A stretch of DNA of 37,826 nt from Kribbella antibiotica (GTDB taxonomy: Bacteria; Actinomycetota; Actinomycetes; Propionibacteriales; Kribbellaceae): contig NZ_SMKX01000078.1 in NCBI RefSeq assembly GCF_004349055.1, positions 1 through 37,826 on the forward strand, read 5' to 3'. The position numbers and the translations under genes were made by a program. Below are positions 32,414 to 37,826 of the stretch, in pieces. The notes below the pieces were generated by a model. The model was given only the letters and a program-made list of their open reading frames with translations, made no database searches and was not told the origin of the DNA. Positions within the stretch are counted from its first letter, which is position 1. The number at the start of each line of letters is the position of its first letter.

Positions 32414-33376
32414 TCAGCCTTTTGCGAGCAGGTCTTGGAAGCGCTCGAGGCCGACGTTCCCGCCGCTCAGCACCACTCCGACGCGCTCGGGAAGCCCCTG
32501 GATCCGTCCGGCTAGCAGTGCGGCCAGCGCGCTGGCGCCGCTCGGCTCGAGGACGATCTTCAGCCGCTCGAACGCGAACGTCATCGCGGCCAGGATCTCG
32601 TCGTCGGTGACCAGCTCGAACGCCTCCACCAACCGGCGGTTGATCGCGAAGGTCAGCTCACCCGGGGCCGCGACCGCCTGGCCGTCGGCAATCGTCCGCG
32701 GTACGTCGATCGTCACCCGCTCACCGGCTGCCAGCGACCGGGCGTGGTCGTCGCCCGCGGCCGGCTCGACGCCGATCATCCGGATCCCCGGCGACAGCGC
32801 GGTCGCCGCGGTCGCGCAGCCGGCCATCAGTCCGCCGCCGCCGACCGGGACCAGCAGTGCGCCGAGCTGGCCGACCTCCTCGATCAGCTCCAGCGCCACC
32901 GTGCCCTGCCCGGCCATCACGTCGTAGTGGTCGTACGGCGGGATTAGAGTCATCCCGCGCTCGTTCACCAGTTCTGCCGCCAGTGCGGCCCGGTCCTGCG
33001 TGTAGCGGTCGAAGTGGACGACCTCGGCGCCGTACCCCTTGGTTGCGGCGACTTTGGTCGGCGGTGCGTCGGACGGCATCAGGTTGGTCACCTTGGTGCC
33101 TGCGAGCCGACCGGCCAGCGCTACTGCCTGTGCGTGATTCCCGGACGAGTATGCGACGACACCTCTCTGCAGTTCCTCCTGAGAGAGCTGGCTGATCGCG
33201 TTGTACGCGCCGCGGAACTTGAACGCCCCGATCCGCTGGAAGTTCTCCGCCTTCAGGAACACCTGCGCCCCGACCCGCTCATCCAGGGTCCGGGACGTGA
33301 GGACCGGCGTACGGTGCGCGACGCCGGCAATGCGCTCGGCGGCGGCCTGGACATCTGTGAGACTCAGGTCAGCCAT
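32414..33376 (-). CDS. Threonine/serine ammonia-lyase-like PLP enzyme
   Basis: 320 residues, fold-type II PLP enzyme. The PLP lysine is K53 in IGAFKFRGAYNA; SSGNHAQAVALAG is the substrate loop, and the phosphate-binding Gly loop is PVGGGGLMAG. There is no C-terminal ACT-like regulatory domain, so it is the short, catabolic type (threonine or serine dehydratase, serine racemase, or 3-hydroxyaspartate ammonia-lyase). Sequence alone does not separate these. ATG at 33376. Confidence 0.85.
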   Translation of the reverse strand: MADLSLTDVQAAAERIAGVAHRTPVLTSRTLDERVGAQVFLKAENFQRIGAFKFRGAYNAISQLSQEELQRGVVAYSSGNHAQAVALAGRLAGTKVTNLMPSDAPPTKVAATKGYGAEVVHFDRYTQDRAALAAELVNERGMTLIPPYDHYDVMAGQGTVALELIEEVGQLGALLVPVGGGGLMAGCATAATALSPGIRMIGVEPAAGDDHARSLAAGERVTIDVPRTIADGQAVAAPGELTFAINRRLVEAFELVTDDEILAAMTFAFERLKIVLEPSGASALAALLAGRIQGLPERVGVVLSGGNVGLERFQDLLAKG

Positions 33377-33468
33377 GGGGTGACGCTATCGCGATGTCAA
33401 AGTGGCGCGATCGGCTCCGTACTCATCATTGAGAGGGCCCGGCCGGGCCTGCAGCTGAAGGAGACACC

Positions 33469-33831
33469 GTGAAGTACCTACTCGTCCTGAACATCAACAA
33501 CGACGTGCTGTCCGCGCTGACCGAAGCCGAGCAGCAGGCCATCTTCGCCGGGCACGAGAAGTTCATGGCGGTCACCCAGGAGTCCGGCGAGTTCCACAGC
33601 ACGGTCGCACTGGCCGAGCAGGCCAAGACGTCGGTCGTGAAGGTCCGCGACGGCGTACCGGCGGTGACAGACGGGCCGTTCCTGGAGGCCAAGGAGTACC
33701 TGGCCGGCTACTACCTCGTCGACGTCGCCTCGCTGGAGCGGGCGCAGGAGTTGGCCGCGCTGATCCCGGATGCGGGGATCGAGGGACTCGGGGTCGAGGT
33801 CCGGGCGGTCATCCATGAGGTCGGCCTCTAA
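33469..33831 (+). CDS. YciI-like (DGPF domain) protein
   Basis: 120 residues. GTG start with AAGGAGA 4-5 bases upstream. The family's DGPF motif is in VTDGPFLEAKEYLAGYYLVDV, after MKYLLVLNIN at the start. These small dimeric alpha+beta proteins often sit beside ECF sigma factor genes, which is not the case here. Function unknown. Ends in a very strong terminator. Confidence 0.9.
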   Translation: MKYLLVLNINNDVLSALTEAEQQAIFAGHEKFMAVTQESGEFHSTVALAEQAKTSVVKVRDGVPAVTDGPFLEAKEYLAGYYLVDVASLERAQELAALIPDAGIEGLGVEVRAVIHEVGL

Positions 33832-33845
33832 AGCTCCTCAACAGG

Positions 33846-33880
33846 AAGGGGGTTCTCCACAGCCTGTGGAGAACCCCCTT
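33846..33880. terminator. Long perfect bidirectional terminator
   Basis: A 16-17-bp perfect stem, AAGGGGGTTCTCCACAG (33846-33862) against its complement at 33864-33880, with a tiny loop. It lies between the convergent YciI and DUF1508 genes. Confidence 0.92.
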
Positions 33881-33894
33881 GTGCTGCTGGTGTT

Positions 33895-34080
33895 TCAGTC
33901 GGTCTGATCGTCGAGGTTCGCGTCGGCCGCGTTCTTCTTGATCGACTCGATCCCGTTCAGCGCGGCGGCCTTGGTGCCGTAGCTCTCGCTGCTGGTCGCG
34001 ATCACCTCGCCGTTGCCGGCCTTCAGCCGGAACCGGAACTCGCCGGACTTGTCCTTGTAGAGCTCGAACTTCCCCGCCAT
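33895..34080 (-). CDS. DUF1508 (YegP-like) protein
   Basis: 61 residues with a single DUF1508 unit: MAGKFELYKDKSGEFRFRLK and NGEVIATSSESYGTKAAALN, then IESIKKNA and an acidic tail. YegP has two such units; single-unit forms are common in actinobacteria. GGTGGAGG lies about 7 bases before the ATG. Function unknown. Confidence 0.92.
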   Translation of the reverse strand: MAGKFELYKDKSGEFRFRLKAGNGEVIATSSESYGTKAAALNGIESIKKNAADANLDDQTD

Positions 34081-34131
34081 CGGTATACCTCCACCTGAAT
34101 TGGTATGACTCCGTTGGCGAGCGTAACGCCG

Positions 34132-34725
34132 TCAGCCCGCCGGTACCTCACGCACCACGCCGGGCGGTCCATCCCAGCCCGGCCACGGCCCAGGCGCCGT
34201 ACGGTCGGCATCCGGACGCTCTTCTTCCAGAGTCTTGTACGGCGTCAGTCCGCGCGCCTGGTAGTTCGCCAGCGCGGCTGGACCGTCCAGCGTGTTCGTG
34301 TTCACCCAGACGCGAGTGATCGGTGCGACGTCTTCGTGGCGCTGGTCCAGCGTCCACGCCTGCCGGATGCCGGCGGTGAGCAGGTGGCCGCCGAGCCCGC
34401 GGCCGATGAACCCCTTGAGTAGTCCGAAGTTCTCGATCTCTACTTCACTGCCCACTCCGCGCAGCGCGATGTACCCGGCGGGCACTCCGCCCACCCACGG
34501 CACATAGGTCTCGAAACCGGGTCTGCTCAGCCACTCCACCCACTGGTCCCAGTTCCAGCCGAGCTTGCCGAACCAGTGCCAGTGGCCGCCGACTGCGGTG
34601 TAGAAGTAGCGGGCGAACTCCGGAGACACCTCCTCGACCGCTCTGATCTCTACTGGCTGCTCTTTCGCCGGTATGAGCTCAGCTGGGCTGTGCATCTCCA
34701 GGTAGGTCAGGACGCTGAGGGGCAA
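34132..34725 (-). CDS. GNAT family N-acetyltransferase
   Basis: 197 residues. The TTG start at 34725 is supported by AAGGAG 6 bases upstream. The acetyl-CoA pyrophosphate loop is FIGRGLGGHLL (Q/RxxGxG/A form), preceded by VEIENFGLLKG and followed by VWVNTNTLDGPAALANYQARG, the usual GNAT strand and helix order. The acyl acceptor is unknown. It starts 23 bases after the TetR gene on the same strand, so it is probably co-transcribed with it; a resistance role with the efflux pump is possible but only inferred. Confidence 0.88.
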   Translation of the reverse strand: MPLSVLTYLEMHSPAELIPAKEQPVEIRAVEEVSPEFARYFYTAVGGHWHWFGKLGWNWDQWVEWLSRPGFETYVPWVGGVPAGYIALRGVGSEVEIENFGLLKGFIGRGLGGHLLTAGIRQAWTLDQRHEDVAPITRVWVNTNTLDGPAALANYQARGLTPYKTLEEERPDADRTAPGPWPGWDGPPGVVREVPAG

Positions 34726-34748
34726 GCTTCTACTCCTTGTTCAGGCTG

Positions 34749-35414
34749 CTACTTGTTCAGGACGCCGCAGATGCCGGCGACAACCAGGTCGATCCCCAGT
34801 TCGTAGTACCGGGTGCTCGAGTTGTGGCACACCAGGGTGTCGGCAGCGGCGGTGACCAACGGGTACTTGCGGGGCGGCAATGCGGAGAGCACTGCCCGCT
34901 TCTGTCGCAGTGAATCTTCGCGCTTGACCGGGTCGTGGTCCTCGCGGGTCAGCGGGTCAGTGGTCACCAGGGTGATCAGCGAGCAGATCGACTGCCGCCC
35001 GACCTCTGCCGCGTCGTCGACCTCGAAGCCACCTTCGGTGAGTATCTCCATGAGTCGCTCGGAGATCTGGAGTCCGTCTTCGGAGACCAGCATTCTGAGC
35101 AGCGTCAGGTCGGCCAGCCGCGGGTGCGTGCGCAGTGCGGTCACGAATGCCGTCAGTACGGCGTGCAGTTGCTGGTCCCATGGCTCGTTGCTGGGCTCCG
35201 GTAGCGCGACGCTCGACAGCAGGCGGTCGCCGAGGGCGGCCAGCAGGTCGTCCTTGTCCTTGAAGTGCCGGTAGAGCGCCATCGGTGTGACGCCGTGCAG
35301 CTGAGCCAGCCGCCGCAGCGTGACGGCGGCGGTGCCCTCCTCGTCAGCGAGGGTCAGCGCGCTGTCGATGACCCTCTGCGGATCCAGGCGGCGGGGCGGT
35401 TCTTTCGCGGTCAC
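34749..35414 (-). CDS. TetR-family transcriptional regulator
   Basis: 221 residues. The N-terminal helix-turn-helix is at about 12-58 (VIDSALTLADEEGTAAVTLR, RLAQLHGVTPMALYRHFKDK), followed by a TetR_C-type ligand-binding helical domain. The GTG start at 35414 has no ribosome binding site but has TAAACT (TANNNT form) 7 bases upstream, so the message is probably leaderless. It is divergent from an MFS efflux gene whose promoter is overlapped by a dyad; by family rule it represses that gene and itself until a ligand binds. Confidence 0.92.
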   Translation of the reverse strand: MTAKEPPRRLDPQRVIDSALTLADEEGTAAVTLRRLAQLHGVTPMALYRHFKDKDDLLAALGDRLLSSVALPEPSNEPWDQQLHAVLTAFVTALRTHPRLADLTLLRMLVSEDGLQISERLMEILTEGGFEVDDAAEVGRQSICSLITLVTTDPLTREDHDPVKREDSLRQKRAVLSALPPRKYPLVTAAADTLVCHNSSTRYYELGIDLVVAGICGVLNK

Positions 35415-35415
35415 G

Positions 35416-35467
35416 TTGACAAGTTTACACCGTAGACCTAGCGTCTACCTTGTACGCATACAGCGTA
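35416..35467. promoter_or_regulatory. Overlapping divergent promoters and TetR operators
   Basis: Plus strand: TTGACA (35416-35421), 17-base spacer, TAGCGT (35439-35444), a good promoter for the MFS gene. Minus strand: TAAACT (35427-35422), the leaderless -10 for tetR. Dyad GTAGAC-CTAGC-GTCTAC (35432-35448) covers the MFS -10. A second dyad, TACGC-ATACA-GCGTA (35453-35467), lies at the expected transcript start. Both dyads have a 5-bp centre. Confidence 0.7.
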
Positions 35468-35497
35468 TACATACGACGTAGACTTAGTGAGGTCGGA

Positions 35498-36922
35498 ATG
35501 CGACGCAGTCCCTGGGCCACCCTGGCGGTACTGGCTCTCGCCCAATTCATCGTGGTGCTCGACGTGACGATCGTGAACGTCGCCCTGCCCGACATCCAGA
35601 CGGACCTGAACTTCTCGGCCGACTCCCTGCAGTGGGTGATCAACGCCTACACGCTGCTCTTCGGCGGCTTCCTTCTCCTCGGCGGCCGGATGTCCGACCT
35701 GCTCGGCGCGCGCCGGGTATTCGTCGGCGGACTACTCCTCTTCGGCGTCACCTCGCTCGTGGCCGGCCTCGCCAGCTCACCCGAGTTCCTGATCGGCGCC
35801 CGCGCCGTACAGGGTCTTGGGGGCGCACTGCTTTCACCTGCTGCGCTGGCGATCCTCACCATGACGTTTGCGCACGGCCGCGAACGCAACATCGCCATGG
35901 GTGTCTGGGGCGGCCTGGCGGGTCTCGGCGGCACGCTCGGAGTGGTCGCAGGCGGCGTACTGGTCGATTCACTCAGCTGGCAATGGGTCTTCTTCGTCAA
36001 TGTGCCCATCGTCATCGCACTGGTCGCACTGATCCCCGTCTTCGTTCCCGACGTCCGGCATCACACAGGCGCACGCACATTCGACATCCCGGGCGCACTA
36101 CTCGGTACGGCGGGCCTCATGGCCATCGTGTACGGCGTTGTGCGCTCCGAGCCGCGTGGATGGGGTTCCGGCGAGGTCATCGGCGTACTGGCAGCCGGAG
36201 TGGCGCTCATGGTCGCCTTCGTCTTCGTCGAACGGCGGTCGGCCGCTCCGCTCGTCCCGCTGCGCCTCTTCCGCTCCCGGGCGCTGAGTGTGTCCGGCGC
36301 ATCGCTGTCACTCAACGGCGCAGCGTTTCTCTCCATGTTCTTCCTGACAGCCATTTACCTGCAGCAGGTCCGTGGCGACAGCGCACTCGAAGCGGGCCTC
36401 CACTTCTTGCCCATGGGTGGTGCGGCGATCGTTGGCGCCGTACTGGCATCCCAACTGGTGCAGCGAGTCGGCACTCGGACAGTCCAGCTCGGCGGCGCCG
36501 TACTGAGCGCCGCTGCACTCCTCTGGCTCTCCCAGGCCGATGCGACCGGCAGCTACGCCACACAGCTCCTGCCTGGCCTCATCCTGTTCGGCTTCGGCAT
36601 CCTCGGCGTCGGAGTCCCCGGCCAGATCACTGCCGTCTCCGAGGTGCGCCCTGCTGAGGCTGGCGCGGCCTCTGGTGTCGTCAACGCCATGTACCAAGTA
36701 GGCGGCGCACTGGGCCTGGCCGTAGTCACCACGCTCTCGGTCAGCCACGCCACCGCCGAGCTAGCCCACGGTGCCACTCAGCAGCACGCGTTGGAATCCG
36801 GCTTCTCTCGGGGACTCCTGGTGGCTGCGCTCTTCTCCGTGGCCAACGTGTTCTTGACTCTGGCCAGTCCGCAACTCCAGCCGACCGCCGAAGAGCTGGT
36901 GGAAGCGACTGCTGCTGCCTGA
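35498..36922 (+). CDS. MFS drug efflux transporter (DHA2, 14-helix)
   Basis: 474 residues from the ATG at 35498, with GAGG about 7 bases upstream; earlier in-frame ATG 35450 lies in the operator. About 14 membrane segments. DHA2 marks: LDVTIVNVALPDIQTDL in helix 1, LLGGRMSDLLGARRVF (motif A), GARAVQGLGGALLSPAAL (motif C neighbourhood) and WQWVFFVNVP. EmrB/QacA-like proton-driven export of drugs or metabolites. Regulated by the divergent TetR; ends in a strong hairpin. Confidence 0.93.
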   Translation: MRRSPWATLAVLALAQFIVVLDVTIVNVALPDIQTDLNFSADSLQWVINAYTLLFGGFLLLGGRMSDLLGARRVFVGGLLLFGVTSLVAGLASSPEFLIGARAVQGLGGALLSPAALAILTMTFAHGRERNIAMGVWGGLAGLGGTLGVVAGGVLVDSLSWQWVFFVNVPIVIALVALIPVFVPDVRHHTGARTFDIPGALLGTAGLMAIVYGVVRSEPRGWGSGEVIGVLAAGVALMVAFVFVERRSAAPLVPLRLFRSRALSVSGASLSLNGAAFLSMFFLTAIYLQQVRGDSALEAGLHFLPMGGAAIVGAVLASQLVQRVGTRTVQLGGAVLSAAALLWLSQADATGSYATQLLPGLILFGFGILGVGVPGQITAVSEVRPAEAGAASGVVNAMYQVGGALGLAVVTTLSVSHATAELAHGATQQHALESGFSRGLLVAALFSVANVFLTLASPQLQPTAEELVEATAAA

Positions 36923-36928
36923 GGTTTG

Positions 36929-36957
36929 ATGCCCCGGTGCCATGCGCACCGGGGCAT
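36929..36957 (+). terminator. Hairpin terminator after the MFS gene
   Basis: Perfect 12-bp stem ATGCCCCGGTGC (36929-36940) and GCACCGGGGCAT (36946-36957), 5-base loop, 6 bases after the stop. It overlaps the earlier possible starts of the next gene and argues for its ATG at 36968. Confidence 0.85.
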
Positions 36958-36967
36958 GATCGACTCC

Positions 36968-37597
36968 ATGCCGACGCCCCTCAGCTGGCCCAACTGCCGC
37001 AACACCCGAGACCTGGGCGGTCTCGTCCGCAGCGACAACCTCGACCAGCTCACCGCTGCAGGCCTAGCCGCACTGGACGCCTACGGGATCACCCGCATCG
37101 TCGATGTCCGAGACGTCTGGGAGATCGAGACCTTCCCGTCCCCGTACCGAGCGGACCCCCGCTGGCTCAACATCCCCCTGAACGATCCCGCCGACCCGGC
37201 GATCGGTAGCGATGACCTGCTGATCCAGTACCAGGCCCTGGTTAACAACTACCCCCACCGCTTCGCCCGAGCCATCGCCGCGATCGCCGAAGCTCCACCA
37301 GGCCCAGTCCTCGTCGCCTGCCACGCCGGCCGCGACCGCACCGGCTTGGTAATCGCCCTCACGCTCGCAGCCATCGGCGTACCGACTGAGGTCATAGTTC
37401 AGGACTACGTCACCGCCCCCGCCGAGTGGGAACACGACCAACCCCAGGCATCCACCATGCGCGCCATCCTGGCTGACCTGGACGTGCCCGCCTACCTGCT
37501 CGCGGCCGGCCTGACCCTCGAACACCTTGCTGCGTTGAAGAATCGCCTCAGTGTCGAACCAACCCACCAACCACCACCGGCCCCAGATGCCCACTAG
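36968..37597 (+). CDS. Tyrosine-protein phosphatase-like protein
   Basis: 209 residues from ATG 36968; upstream in-frame ATGs lie within the terminator hairpin of the MFS gene. It begins with the family's NCRNTRDLGG segment, has the general region YGITRIVDVRDVWEIE, and the catalytic P-loop LVACHAGRDRTGLV (Cys-x5-Arg-Thr). This is the bacterial Y_phosphatase3 (MptpB/IphP-like) type, which removes phosphate from proteins or phosphoinositides. The last 50 bases overlap the converging NUDIX gene. Confidence 0.88.
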   Translation: MPTPLSWPNCRNTRDLGGLVRSDNLDQLTAAGLAALDAYGITRIVDVRDVWEIETFPSPYRADPRWLNIPLNDPADPAIGSDDLLIQYQALVNNYPHRFARAIAAIAEAPPGPVLVACHAGRDRTGLVIALTLAAIGVPTEVIVQDYVTAPAEWEHDQPQASTMRAILADLDVPAYLLAAGLTLEHLAALKNRLSVEPTHQPPPAPDAH

Positions 37598-37826
37598 CCG
37601 GCCGCTGCGTCACCAACCCAACCCCCACATCAACCACCGCCGACCGGTCCAGCCCCGAGACCTCCTCAACCGGCGTCCACACAGCCTCCGCCGTCTCCCC
37701 ATTAGCCTCCGGCCGAATCACCCCACCAGTAACCCGCACCGCGTAGAACACCCCCACGTTCTGATGCACCACCCCACGCTTGGCTTCATGCGCCGGAATC
37801 ACCCGCGAGTCCACCCCCAGCAACTC
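37548..37826 (-). CDS. NUDIX hydrolase, C-terminal part (cut by window edge)
   Basis: About 92 residues are visible, starting inside the gene at the window edge with ELLGVDSRVIPAHE, followed by VHQNVGVFYAVRVTGG, and EANGETAEAVWTPVEEV near the end. This is the strand pattern that follows the NUDIX box in MutT-like hydrolases; the box itself and the start lie outside the window. Such enzymes cleave nucleoside diphosphates linked to other groups. Confidence 0.7.
   Translation of the reverse strand, partial: ELLGVDSRVIPAHEAKRGVVHQNVGVFYAVRVTGGVIRPEANGETAEAVWTPVEEVSGLDRSAVVDVGVGLVTQRPASGHLGPVVVGGLVRH

Overview
This is high-GC actinobacterial DNA: codons end mostly in G or C, starts are a mix of ATG, GTG and TTG, and several genes carry a TANNNT promoter element directly in front of the start codon. 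The gene set (purF-purM-DUF3073, pntA1-pntA2-pntB, a c-di-AMP riboswitch before an NlpC/P60 hydrolase, many two-component systems) fits a soil actinomycete, perhaps Kribbella or a relative. That genus guess is inference.

Layout. 1-1430 has no intact gene. It is a patchwork of two short repeat families: 20-bp units, tandem or as 60-bp hairpins, and ~80-bp elements with TGGTGGG/CCCACCA ends. The patchwork runs into and replaces the 3' end of a MocR-type regulator gene (to 2594). 2623-5053: methyltransferase, a 47-residue membrane peptide and a CYTH-CHAD protein. 5170-11145 (minus): two sodium/solute symporters, each with a small membrane partner, and a LytS/LytTR-type two-component system. 11164-14234 (minus): metallophosphoesterase and two paralogous anchored proteins, divergent from a membrane Ser/Thr kinase. 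15731-20965: secreted protein, M20 dipeptidase and the three-gene proton-translocating transhydrogenase.

20966-23834 is the least ordinary part. A 667-bp gene-free stretch holds nested inverted repeats. It is followed by two adjacent 327-residue regulators with a TrmB-like front half and a LuxR-type C-terminal helix-turn-helix. Divergent from them is a gene for a 44-residue peptide with a hydrophobic N-terminus and a short Cys-containing, Trp-ended tail. This looks like a self-contained peptide-plus-receptor module and is the best candidate for an undescribed system.

23917-27028: purF, purM, DUF3073. 27233-30981: ABC exporter (minus) divergent from a NarL-type two-component system. 31120-32378: peptidoglycan hydrolase behind a c-di-AMP riboswitch, with two CRP-like sites further upstream. 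32414-37826: PLP-dependent ammonia-lyase, YciI protein, DUF1508 protein, GNAT, TetR with a divergent MFS efflux pump and a clear operator/promoter overlap, a protein-tyrosine-phosphatase-like protein, and the end of a NUDIX gene cut by the window edge.
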